A DNA stretch of 64,000 nucleotides from contig LOER01000036.1 of NCBI GenBank assembly GCA_001515945.1, positions 122,692 through 186,691 of the forward strand, written 5' to 3'. Position 1 is the stretch's first letter, and the number at the start of each line of letters is the position of its first letter. The DNA is from Desulfitibacter sp. BRH_c19 (GTDB lineage Bacteria; Bacillota; DSM-16504; Desulfitibacterales; Desulfitibacteraceae). This document shows positions 36,108 to 43,887 of this stretch, piece after piece. The notes under the pieces are model-generated. The model had not been told where the DNA came from. It was given only the letters and a program-made list of their open reading frames with translations, and made no database searches. The position numbers and the translations under genes are program-made.

Positions 36108-36962
36108 TTGAATAACATGAGAAATGTCTCCTCGAAAGGTATGGAGATTATTGATTTGTTTATTGACTCACTTAGAGGAAGAAATTTAAACTCCAGAACC
36201 ATTCAGGAATACGCAGCTGATTTAAAGCACTTTATGGGTTGGCATGAATATCAAGGCATGGAGACTTGTCAAAACGTGCTTATCTTTTCCTTTGATCAGA
36301 TAACCCTTAAAGAACTTGTCACTTATAAAGAAGCTATGAAAAAAGTAGATCTGAAGCCCTCCACAATAAACAGAAGGCTCTCTACGATAAAGTTGTTATT
36401 TCATTGGGCACATCATCATGGGTTTGTTCGAAAGGACTCTTCCAAACATATAAAACTTCTTCCATTACCAAAAAGTCCGCCGCACATGATTAATAATGAA
36501 GAGGAAAAACGTTTGTTAGATGCAGTAAAGGCTCATGGGAACCTAAGGGATCAGGTAATATTGAAACTGATGATTTTTACGGGAATTAGGGCTGGGGAAA
36601 TCTGTAATCTTAAAGTGGTAGATGTTAAGACTTTTCAAAAGAGCGGAGTTATTATAGTTGGAGCGGAAAACCAAAGACGTAAGGTTCCCCTAAATAATAT
36701 GTGTAAATCGATTCTTGAAAAATATATGGCTACGAACACCAACTACCTATTTTTATCTAAGAAAACTGGAGAGCGACTTACGGAGAGAGCTTTAAGACAT
36801 CTCGTGAAAAAATATCTGGATATTGCTGGACTTGAAGGATTAAGTGCATATTCTCTGCGGCATAATTTCGGATATAGAAAGGCTGCAAAGACCTCAATGC
36901 ATAAATTGGCTCGAATTATGGGACATAACAGTCTAAATACTACAATGACTTACTTTAAATAA
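36108..36962 (+). CDS. Tyrosine recombinase / integrase (XerC/D-like)
   Basis: A 284-residue integrase with an N-terminal SAM-like domain (residues 5-105) and a C-terminal catalytic domain. FTGIRAGEICNL holds catalytic Arg I, AYSLRHNFG the box II Arg, MGHNSLNTTMTYF the His and nucleophilic Tyr. The usual first His of box II (HXXR) is Tyr here (YSLR), seen in some other integrases. TTG start behind AAGGGGG. Nothing around it looks like a prophage or island, so its target is unknown. Confidence 0.85.
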   Translation: MNNMRNVSSKGMEIIDLFIDSLRGRNLNSRTIQEYAADLKHFMGWHEYQGMETCQNVLIFSFDQITLKELVTYKEAMKKVDLKPSTINRRLSTIKLLFHWAHHHGFVRKDSSKHIKLLPLPKSPPHMINNEEEKRLLDAVKAHGNLRDQVILKLMIFTGIRAGEICNLKVVDVKTFQKSGVIIVGAENQRRKVPLNNMCKSILEKYMATNTNYLFLSKKTGERLTERALRHLVKKYLDIAGLEGLSAYSLRHNFGYRKAAKTSMHKLARIMGHNSLNTTMTYFK

Positions 36963-36986
36963 ATTTTAAGTAATTACAATTCTGTA

Positions 36987-37015
36987 TTTACAAGTGCAAT
37001 CTCATATGATAATAT
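36987..37015 (+). promoter_or_regulatory. Sigma-A promoter for leuA leader
   Basis: TTTACA (36987-36992), 17-base spacer, TAATAT (37010-37015), just upstream of the T-box leader. Confidence 0.6.
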
Positions 37016-37039
37016 ATGTGGCAATACAATAATATAAAT

Positions 37040-37305
37040 GCTATGAAGAGGAATAGTAGTCACTTGGAGAATTACAGAGAACTGTTGGCTGGTGCGAAAC
37101 AGGATTCAAAATGTGATGAACTCGCCTATGAGCTGTCCGCTGAAAATAAGTAGGTGGGAACGGATGCCAATCGTTAAAGTGGCGGGATATCGGTGATATT
37201 AAAATAATATCTACCCGTATCTTTTAAGTGATTTTTTGCTTTATAGCAAAAAGAGTGGTACAGCGGAATTTAACCTTCCGTCTCTTAGAGACGGAAGGTT
37301 TTTTA
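37040..37305 (+). promoter_or_regulatory. T-box leader (leucine) upstream of leuA
   Basis: Stem I begins GAAGAGGAATAGTAG (37044), with GGTGCGAAAC near 37091. The specifier loop has GAACTCGCC with CTC (37121-37123), a leucine codon, and the antiterminator T-box is GTGGTACAGCGGAA (from 37255). The terminator is a 13-bp stem AACCTTCCGTCTC/GAGACGGAAGGTT (37272-37300) with a T-run. Uncharged tRNA-Leu would prevent termination and allow leuA expression. Confidence 0.93.
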
Positions 37306-37325
37306 TTTTCAAGGAGGGAAGTTTA

Positions 37326-38873
37326 ATGTCAAGAAAGATTTATATTTTCGACACAACATTAAGAGATGGAGAACAGGTTCCTGGGGCAAAATTAAACTTA
37401 TATGAGAAATTAGAGATTGCAAAACAGCTAAAAAGACTTAAGGTGGATATGATAGAGGTTGGATTTCCTGCATCCTCTAAAGGGGACTTTGATTCAGTTA
37501 AAAGGATTTCAGAGGAAGTAGGTAAAGATGTTGTTATTACAGCTCTGGGAAGAGCAGTAAAAAGTGATATTGATGCAGTCTATCATAGTATTAAAAATGC
37601 TGAAAAACCAATGATCCATATGGTTCTGGGCACTTCAGATCTACATGTAGAAAAGAAGTTTAAGCAATCCAGGGATTCTATATTGGAAATGGGAGTTGAG
37701 GCTGTTAAGTATGCTAAAACTCTTCTTCCAGAAGTGCAGTATTCCCCAGAGGATGCTACTCGCTCAGACTTTGAGTATTTATGGAAGACAGTAGAAGCGG
37801 TAGTTAAGGCAGGTGCTACCTGCATTAATATTGCAGATACTGTTGGCTATGCAGTACCAGAGCAGTTTGGTGAGTTAATTAAAAACATAAACTATCGATT
37901 AAAAAACCTAAATGACAAAGTTATTTTGAGTGTACATTCCCACAATGATACAGGTCTTGCTGTAGCTAATTCACTAGCTGCTATAAGAAATGGAGCAGAT
38001 AAAGTAGAATGTACTATTAATGGACTTGGTGAAAGAGCTGGTAATGCTTCTCTAGAGGAAGTAGTCATGGGACTTAAGGTACACCCTGAGTATTATGGTG
38101 GATATAGTGATGTGAAAACCACCGAAATACTAAGAACTTCTAAGCTTGTAAGTGCAATGATGGGCTTGGACGTACAGGTAAACAAAGCTATAACAGGAGA
38201 GAATGCCTTTGCCCACTCATCTGGAATTCATCAAGATGGCCTATTAAAATCTAGAGATGTATATGAAGTTATCCGTCCTGAGGATGTAGGTGCTCAGGAG
38301 ATGGAATTGGTATTAACAGCTCGCTCAGGACGTCATGCTTTCAAGCATGTGTTAGGAAATCTAGGATATGAAAATATGGAAGAAGATATCTTCGATACCA
38401 TATATGATAGTTTTTTAGAATTAGCAGACAGAAAAAAAGAAGTATATGATCATGATGTTTACTATCTGTTGAAGGAATATTATAGAGGACAGAATCAAGC
38501 TTTTGTAGGAAATGGAATTGAGCTATATGGGTTAGTGGATTTTCAAGTAATAAGCAACACTCTATTTCCAACAGCTACAGTCAAATTAAGAAAGGGTGAA
38601 GAAAACCTAGTGCAAAGTGCTACTGGAAATGGTCCTATAGATGCCTTGTGTAGTGCTATTACAAGTATAGTTGGTAAAGACATACAGCTAAAGGAATACC
38701 GAATCAACAGTATTTCTAGAGGAAAAGATGCCTTGGGTCGGGTTTGTATTCAATTTGAATTTAACGGAAAAATATATAATGCCAAGGCAGTAGATACAGA
38801 CGTAATTAAAGCAAGTGTGCTGGCATTCTTAAATGGAGTAAATAAAATTGCATTAGAAACTAAAACCTCCTAA
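37326..38873 (+). CDS. leuA: 2-isopropylmalate synthase
   Basis: A 515-residue enzyme starting at ATG 37326 behind AAGGAGGG. N-terminal HMGL-like barrel: IFDTTLRDGEQVPGAKL (metal-binding Asp), VEVGFP, HSHNDTGLAVANS and GLGERAGNASLEEV. The C-terminal domain (YGLVDFQVISNTLFPTATV, then GNGPIDALCSAI) is the leucine-binding regulatory domain. It condenses acetyl-CoA with 2-oxoisovalerate, the first step of leucine synthesis. The T-box supports LeuA over citramalate synthase. No leuBCD follows in the window. Confidence 0.95.
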   Translation: MSRKIYIFDTTLRDGEQVPGAKLNLYEKLEIAKQLKRLKVDMIEVGFPASSKGDFDSVKRISEEVGKDVVITALGRAVKSDIDAVYHSIKNAEKPMIHMVLGTSDLHVEKKFKQSRDSILEMGVEAVKYAKTLLPEVQYSPEDATRSDFEYLWKTVEAVVKAGATCINIADTVGYAVPEQFGELIKNINYRLKNLNDKVILSVHSHNDTGLAVANSLAAIRNGADKVECTINGLGERAGNASLEEVVMGLKVHPEYYGGYSDVKTTEILRTSKLVSAMMGLDVQVNKAITGENAFAHSSGIHQDGLLKSRDVYEVIRPEDVGAQEMELVLTARSGRHAFKHVLGNLGYENMEEDIFDTIYDSFLELADRKKEVYDHDVYYLLKEYYRGQNQAFVGNGIELYGLVDFQVISNTLFPTATVKLRKGEENLVQSATGNGPIDALCSAITSIVGKDIQLKEYRINSISRGKDALGRVCIQFEFNGKIYNAKAVDTDVIKASVLAFLNGVNKIALETKTS

Positions 38874-38903
38874 AAACTTCTAAAAAATGTTAGAATATTG
38901 ATG

Positions 38904-38937
38904 GGCAATAAATACTTAGTATTTATTGCCTTTTTTT
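38904..38937 (+). terminator. Terminator after leuA
   Basis: GGCAATAAATAC-TTA-GTATTTATTGCC followed by TTTTTTT, a 12-bp perfect stem. Confidence 0.95.
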
Positions 38938-39023
38938 ACGATAAGTTTAAAAAAATTGCAAAAAACTTGCAGTAGATTGAGAGTTTATTACGTCTATTAT
39001 TGTGTAGGGGAAAGGAGGGTTAT

Positions 39024-39572
39024 ATGAAAGCGGAGGAAAATCTCATAAAAGCAGCTTTAGCGAGGGATCAGAAAGCATTTCGAGATATAGTAGAGAAGTA
39101 TCAGAACTATGTATTTGCAATTATTTTTAATATAGTAAGAGACCACCAGGAAACAGAAAATTTGGCCCAAGAAACTTTCATACAAATTTACCGTTCCCTA
39201 CACAGTTATAATTTTAAAGGCTTTAAAACATGGATTGGTAGAATTGCAACAAATAAGGCCATTGACTATAAAAGAAAGCATAAAGTGGAAGAAGAGTTGC
39301 AGGTAGTATATTCTGAGCAAATAATTAACCAAAATTTATCGAATAATGAGCTGGTGGAAGATCAAATTATCAAAAAGGAAGAATTTGAGTCCATAAAAAA
39401 TCTTTATTGCCGTTTACCTGTAAAATATAGTGAGGTTATTATCAAACACTTTTTAGAAGCTAAAAGTTGTAAGCAAATAGCAGATGAAGAAGGGGTTAGT
39501 ATCAGAACGGTAGAATCCAGGGTTTTTCGAGCAAAAAAGCTTCTTCAACAATATGCGGAGGAGGGAGGATAA
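39024..39572 (+). CDS. ECF RNA polymerase sigma factor
   Basis: A 182-residue sigma-70 family protein with region 2 (FRDIVEKYQNYVFAIIFNIV, ENLAQETFIQIYRSL) and region 4 (LPVKYSEVIIKHFLEAKSC, then GVSIRTVESRVFRAKK). Region 3 is missing, so it is an ECF type. I start at ATG 39024 because AAAGGAGG is directly upstream; an upstream frame lacks a ribosome site. The anti-sigma gene follows within 1 base. It probably responds to envelope stress. Confidence 0.93.
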   Translation: MKAEENLIKAALARDQKAFRDIVEKYQNYVFAIIFNIVRDHQETENLAQETFIQIYRSLHSYNFKGFKTWIGRIATNKAIDYKRKHKVEEELQVVYSEQIINQNLSNNELVEDQIIKKEEFESIKNLYCRLPVKYSEVIIKHFLEAKSCKQIADEEGVSIRTVESRVFRAKKLLQQYAEEGG

Positions 39573-39573
39573 T

Positions 39574-40059
39574 ATGAGCCACTACAACCATAGGCAATGG
39601 AAACGTTATGCTGATAATATAATTGATGAACAGCAACAAAAGGAAATGGAATGCCATTTAGTTGATTGTGATGATTGTTTAGAGACATATTTGTCTATAA
39701 TAGAGGGGACAAAAATAAACGAAGTGGTTAGTTTGGTAAATATGGATTTTGCTAATAATGTAATGAGACAAATCAATACTCAAGAAATTAAAACATCCAT
39801 AAAGTCAAACAAAAAAAGAAAGAAGTCTTCCGATATCCTCTTGTACTATGTTGCAGCTGCTTGTATTACTCTAGCCTTTTTCAGTAGTGGGGTTTTTGAT
39901 TTTATTGGTTATTATATTCCTAAAACAACTGTTCAACTGGTAGATACTACAAGGTCCAGAGAGCTACTAGCAAGTGGATGGACAGAAAGGCTAATAGATT
40001 TAGATTTAGAAGATTTAACTAAACAAGATTGGGGTGATAGATTTGAAAAGAAAGAGTAA
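39574..40059 (+). CDS. Membrane-anchored anti-sigma factor (zinc-finger type)
   Basis: A 161-residue protein. The N-terminal HXXXCXXC zinc motif (HLVDCDDC, about residues 27-34) is typical of zf-HC2 anti-sigma factors, and one membrane helix lies near residues 90-115 (ILLYYVAAACITLAFFSSG). I use ATG 39574 because GGAGG lies directly upstream; the longer frame starts inside that site. It would hold the sigma factor inactive at the membrane until a signal arrives. Confidence 0.88.
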   Translation: MSHYNHRQWKRYADNIIDEQQQKEMECHLVDCDDCLETYLSIIEGTKINEVVSLVNMDFANNVMRQINTQEIKTSIKSNKKRKKSSDILLYYVAAACITLAFFSSGVFDFIGYYIPKTTVQLVDTTRSRELLASGWTERLIDLDLEDLTKQDWGDRFEKKE

Positions 40060-40870
40060 ATTCTTGACTTTTATACTTTCTTTTATACCAGGTTTGGGTC
40101 AAATGTACTTAGGTCAGGTTATGAGGGGGTGGATATTTTTATTAACAACCATAGGTACTTTTTTAGGAATATTTGTCTTAATGGAAATACTGTTTATTCA
40201 TAGTGCAGGTGTTTTGTTCATCATAATACCACTTATTTGGCTGATTTCTTTGGTGGATAGTATGATAATAGCTAACAGAATTAACAATATGGATGTGGAA
40301 GATGGGAATGAAAAGAGGCAAGTGAATTCTTTGGAACTTACTAAGCAAAATAAAAAACTAATAGCCTTAGCATTTTCTATAATACCTGGGGCGGGACATA
40401 TGTATTTAGGACTACAACGTCAAGGATTACAATTAATGACCATGTTTTTCTTTATACTCTTTTTTACAGATGCTTTACGTCTAAGCTTCCTAATGTTTAT
40501 TCTCCCAGTTATTTGGTTCTTTGGGGTGTTTGACACTTTAAAGAAAGTATCGGATGAGGGTGCTTCAAAAGATGAAGATATTATATTTTTCTCTTGGATA
40601 AATGGAGACAGACATTGGGAAATTGGTAAAAACAAAATTTTAGGATATGGATTAATAATATTAGGTCTAATTCTAATATTTAATAGAGTGGCCTTACCAT
40701 TAATTGGTCAATACATTAGCTGGACAATAAGTAACTACTTACAAACAGCGTTGATAGCTTTCTTGTTTATTCTTGGAGGAATAAAATTGCTGCTAGGTAG
40801 CAAGGAAGAAAAAAGTGGAGAAAAAGGTGAAGAAAATGGAGGGAGCAGCCTATGCGAAAGTGGCGAGTAG
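40043..40870 (+). CDS. Membrane protein with two TM2-like halves
   Basis: A 275-residue membrane protein. Two similar halves each begin with a TM2-type motif: SFIPGLGQMYLGQ (residue 13) and SIIPGAGHMYLGL (about residue 115). Two further helices follow near the C-terminus, which is acidic. TTG 40043 is favoured because GGGGTG lies 6 bases upstream; it overlaps the anti-sigma end by 17 bases. Function unknown; its place suggests membrane stress signalling with the neighbouring sigma factor. Confidence 0.75.
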   Translation: MKRKSKFLTFILSFIPGLGQMYLGQVMRGWIFLLTTIGTFLGIFVLMEILFIHSAGVLFIIIPLIWLISLVDSMIIANRINNMDVEDGNEKRQVNSLELTKQNKKLIALAFSIIPGAGHMYLGLQRQGLQLMTMFFFILFFTDALRLSFLMFILPVIWFFGVFDTLKKVSDEGASKDEDIIFFSWINGDRHWEIGKNKILGYGLIILGLILIFNRVALPLIGQYISWTISNYLQTALIAFLFILGGIKLLLGSKEEKSGEKGEENGGSSLCESGE

Positions 40871-41772
40871 GTAGTATGTCCATGGGAGTATTGCTTATCT
40901 CCCTCGGAGTTATTCTATTAGCAGCACTTATAAAGGAAACTGCAATAATTACTCAGATACTAAACTGGTGGCCTATTGTCTTAATTATATTGGGATTAGA
41001 AATAGTACTCTATCTTTTTTTAGCAAAAGATGATCAGCCCAAAATCAAATATGATCTTGTAAGTATCTTCTTAATAATAGTTTTAGCACTTTTTAGTATT
41101 GGTGTATATACAGTCTCTAGTATTGGGGTTATTCCCAAAATTACCGCTGTTATAGCTAGCCAAGAATATGCTGTAGTGGTTCCAGAGACTAGAGCGAATA
41201 TACCGGAAACAGTAAGTAAAGTAATTATTGAACTTCCAAAAGCATCAGTAAGTTTTAAAAAAGGAGAGTCTGATTCTTTAATTGTCTTTGCTAGAGGGGA
41301 AATTAACGCTGAAACAAAGGAAAGAGCTGAGGATTTTGCTAATCAAATAGAAGTTTTAACTAACCAGGTTGGAGATGTGTTATTTGTTCAGATTACAGAT
41401 ATACCAAGGGCAAGAGACCTGAATCTAGGTGTTAATAGTCTTAGTTATACAATTTTTATGCCTAATGATAAACAGGTAGAGATAAAGAGACAAAATAATT
41501 ATTACTATTATGATACAGAAATTGATAGTGATGCCGTTACAAATACCTGGCTTGTAGAAAACCAGGGGAAAGTAAAGTTGAATGTAAAAAGTGATAACAT
41601 TGCTATTAAAGCCATGGTTAATAACCAGTATTCCCTAGGTGGAAATGTAGAGTGGGACATTTCAGCGGAAACAGAGGATAATCAGGCTACCGGAAATGTT
41701 AGTTTTGGTTCAGGCTCCAATAGAATTAACATTATTAATCAAGGTGATGTGGAAGTAGTTTACTTTGAATAA
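40852..41772 (+). CDS. LiaF-type membrane protein
   Basis: A 306-residue protein. The N-terminal part has the LiaF transmembrane pattern with helices near 10-30, 35-55 and 65-85 (ILNWWPIVLIILGLEIVLY). The C-terminal part is a beta-rich extracytoplasmic domain (VIIELPKASVSFKKG) rather like the LiaF C-terminal domain. LiaF proteins modulate envelope-stress sensing. It overlaps the previous gene by 19 bases, so it is the last member of the sigma-factor operon. Confidence 0.75.
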   Translation: MRKWRVGSMSMGVLLISLGVILLAALIKETAIITQILNWWPIVLIILGLEIVLYLFLAKDDQPKIKYDLVSIFLIIVLALFSIGVYTVSSIGVIPKITAVIASQEYAVVVPETRANIPETVSKVIIELPKASVSFKKGESDSLIVFARGEINAETKERAEDFANQIEVLTNQVGDVLFVQITDIPRARDLNLGVNSLSYTIFMPNDKQVEIKRQNNYYYYDTEIDSDAVTNTWLVENQGKVKLNVKSDNIAIKAMVNNQYSLGGNVEWDISAETEDNQATGNVSFGSGSNRINIINQGDVEVVYFE

Positions 41773-41811
41773 TTAAAGTCAAAACTAAAACAGAATTCAA
41801 AAGGATTTTTT

Positions 41812-41860
41812 AACCCTATTAATTGACTAATTTGAAAAGTCTTTGATAGGGTTTTAGCTT
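41812..41860 (+). terminator. Terminator of the sigma-factor operon
   Basis: AACCCTAT (41812-41819) pairs with ATAGGGTT (41846-41853), followed by TTAGCTTT. The 26-base loop holds a GACT/AGTC stem. Confidence 0.75.
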
Positions 41861-41995
41861 TGTAATCAAATGAAGCAATTCTTAATAAATACTTAAGGAA
41901 TTGTTAAGAAAGGACTAATAAACGATTGTGCGCCAGGTGTTATACTACAGACAATATATAATCAGCAATGCTGGATTTTATGAGGAGATGAAGAT

Positions 41996-42916
41996 ATGGA
42001 AACCGCTATAAAAACATATAACTTATCAAAACATTACAGCACTCAAAAAGCTGTAGATCAGTTAAATATGACAGTTCGCAAGGGAGAGATTTTTGGATTT
42101 CTTGGTCGTAACGGTGCTGGAAAAACAACAACAATCCGTATGCTTTTAGGACTGATAAAACCTACTGAAGGAAATATTGAGATATTTGGAATGGATTTAA
42201 AAAAGAACAAAAACAGAATTTTAAATAGAGTTGGGGCCATAGTTGAGTATTCAGGTTTCTATCCTAACTTAACTGGAACTGAAAACTTACAAGTTTATGC
42301 AAGACTTATGGGTTTGAAAAAACAAAAGGCTATTCAGGAAGCCTTAGAAATAGTAGGTTTAGCTGATGAAACAACTAAGCTGGTAGGCAATTATTCAATG
42401 GGTATGAAACAGCGCCTAGGAATAGCTAGAGCTATTATGCATCACCCTGAATTATTGATATTTGATGAACCTACTAATGGTCTAGATCCAATTGGCATTA
42501 AAGAGATGCGTAAACTGATAAAGAAGTTAGCTAATGAGAGAGATATTACAATATTGGTGTCAAGTCACATTCTTAGTGAAATTGAGCAATTGGCCGATCG
42601 TGTTGGTATAATTCACCATGGAGTTCTTCTAGAAGAAATTGACCTAAAGGCTTTAAAGAATGCTAATAGAAAATATTTACAGATAAGAACATCAAGCATA
42701 TCCCAAGCAATTAAACTTATGGAAAATAACTTGAATATTTTTGAACATGAGCTTGTAGAAGAAAATGTACTAAGGATTTACAACCTAGATACTCCACCAG
42801 CCCAAATAAATAGGTTGTTAGTAGAGAGTCAGCTGGAGGTTATGGAGTTAGTTATGAAAGAAGATAATTTAGAAGACTACTTTATTGGCATTACAGGAGG
42901 TGGCTCCATTGGTTAG
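41996..42916 (+). CDS. ABC transporter ATP-binding protein (BcrA type)
   Basis: A 306-residue ATPase. Walker A GRNGAGKTT (about residue 41), signature YSMGMKQRLGIAR, Walker B LLIFDEPTNGLD and H-loop SSHILSEIEQL are all present. The C-terminal 80 residues resemble bacitracin/lantibiotic export ATPases. GAGGAG precedes the ATG. It overlaps the permease gene by 8 bases. The pair exports a peptide or lipid, likely a membrane-active antibiotic. Confidence 0.92.
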   Translation: METAIKTYNLSKHYSTQKAVDQLNMTVRKGEIFGFLGRNGAGKTTTIRMLLGLIKPTEGNIEIFGMDLKKNKNRILNRVGAIVEYSGFYPNLTGTENLQVYARLMGLKKQKAIQEALEIVGLADETTKLVGNYSMGMKQRLGIARAIMHHPELLIFDEPTNGLDPIGIKEMRKLIKKLANERDITILVSSHILSEIEQLADRVGIIHHGVLLEEIDLKALKNANRKYLQIRTSSISQAIKLMENNLNIFEHELVEENVLRIYNLDTPPAQINRLLVESQLEVMELVMKEDNLEDYFIGITGGGSIG

Positions 42917-43661
42917 GTTACTCTATACTGAAATTTTAAAACTAAAGCGCTCATATATGCTTCTTATTACATTGGCTGGTGCTAGTGTTTCACCTTTTAT
43001 TAATTTCTTAATGTTTAAAGCCATTGAAAGACTTGATATGGATGAGGTCAACAATGTAGCGGTTATTGACTTCCCTACCTATGCTGATCAGACAAATTTC
43101 TTTATCATTCTAATTATTGGAGTTATGCTGTATGGCTTACTAACAACTTATTCATTTAGCCGAGAGTACCAAGATGATACCTTAAAAAGCTTACTTATCA
43201 TACCTATCAACAGAACTATGTTTATCATAAGCAAATGCCTTTTAGTATTTATTTGGATAATGTTTCTTACCATTTACACACTAGGTCTTTCTATGGTTTT
43301 TGCTCTGCTTGGAGGGTTTGCAGGTATTAATGTGACTAATATTTTACAGGTAGGAAAAGTCTATCTTTTGACTGGGTTTATGATGTTTTTGCTTGTGATG
43401 CCGTTGATGCTGTTAACAAGCATTTTAAAAAGTTATGTAGCTTCTGTAGCTTTTACCATTGGTATCGTAATTGTTAACTTAGTGATAATGAATTCTGAAT
43501 TTCTAGCAATTTATCCATGGTCAGCTCCCTTACGTATTGTAAATCCATTGATTAATGTTGCAACTTTTCCATACTGGTATTCATGGGTAGCTATATTAAT
43601 AACAGGTTTTCTAGGAATTTTATTGACTATTATATATTTTAATCGCCAGGACATTCAGTAG
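42909..43661 (+). CDS. ABC-2 type permease
   Basis: A 250-residue membrane protein with six predicted helices. The N-terminus LVRLLYTEILKLKRSYM and loops FSREYQDDTLKSLLIIP are typical of the bacitracin/lantibiotic-type permeases. TTG 42909 is favoured because GGAGGTGG lies 5 bases upstream. It works with the ATPase gene it overlaps. The stop is TAG. Confidence 0.88.
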   Translation: MVRLLYTEILKLKRSYMLLITLAGASVSPFINFLMFKAIERLDMDEVNNVAVIDFPTYADQTNFFIILIIGVMLYGLLTTYSFSREYQDDTLKSLLIIPINRTMFIISKCLLVFIWIMFLTIYTLGLSMVFALLGGFAGINVTNILQVGKVYLLTGFMMFLLVMPLMLLTSILKSYVASVAFTIGIVIVNLVIMNSEFLAIYPWSAPLRIVNPLINVATFPYWYSWVAILITGFLGILLTIIYFNRQDIQ

Positions 43662-43691
43662 CTATTAAAAGTAAAAGTTTAATGAAAAGAT

Positions 43692-43722
43692 ACCCTCCAT
43701 TGAAAGATTTGGAGGGTTTTTT
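43692..43722 (+). terminator. Terminator after the ABC exporter
   Basis: ACCCTCCA-TTGAAAGATT-TGGAGGGT followed by TTTTT. Confidence 0.9.
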
Positions 43723-43887
43723 CGTACACTATTGCTTCTTGACCATTTTGCTAAATTACCCATATCTAGTATACTAGAAGAGTAAAAGGCGCTACTATAG
43801 TAGAATAAGTAACAATCTATCGTAAGCTGGTTATAGATTAAATTCATTTACTATTATATAAAATGATATTTGGAGAGGATTATTTAA

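Noticed and set aside
38961..38994. ECF-type autoregulatory promoter before the sigma factor
   Set aside because: A CGTC -10 word is present at 38991, but the AAACTT-like word is 22 bases away instead of 16-17, so I do not call it.
41901..41946. Promoter for the BcrA-type exporter at TATACT 41941
   Set aside because: The -10 word is good but no -35 with proper spacing is present.
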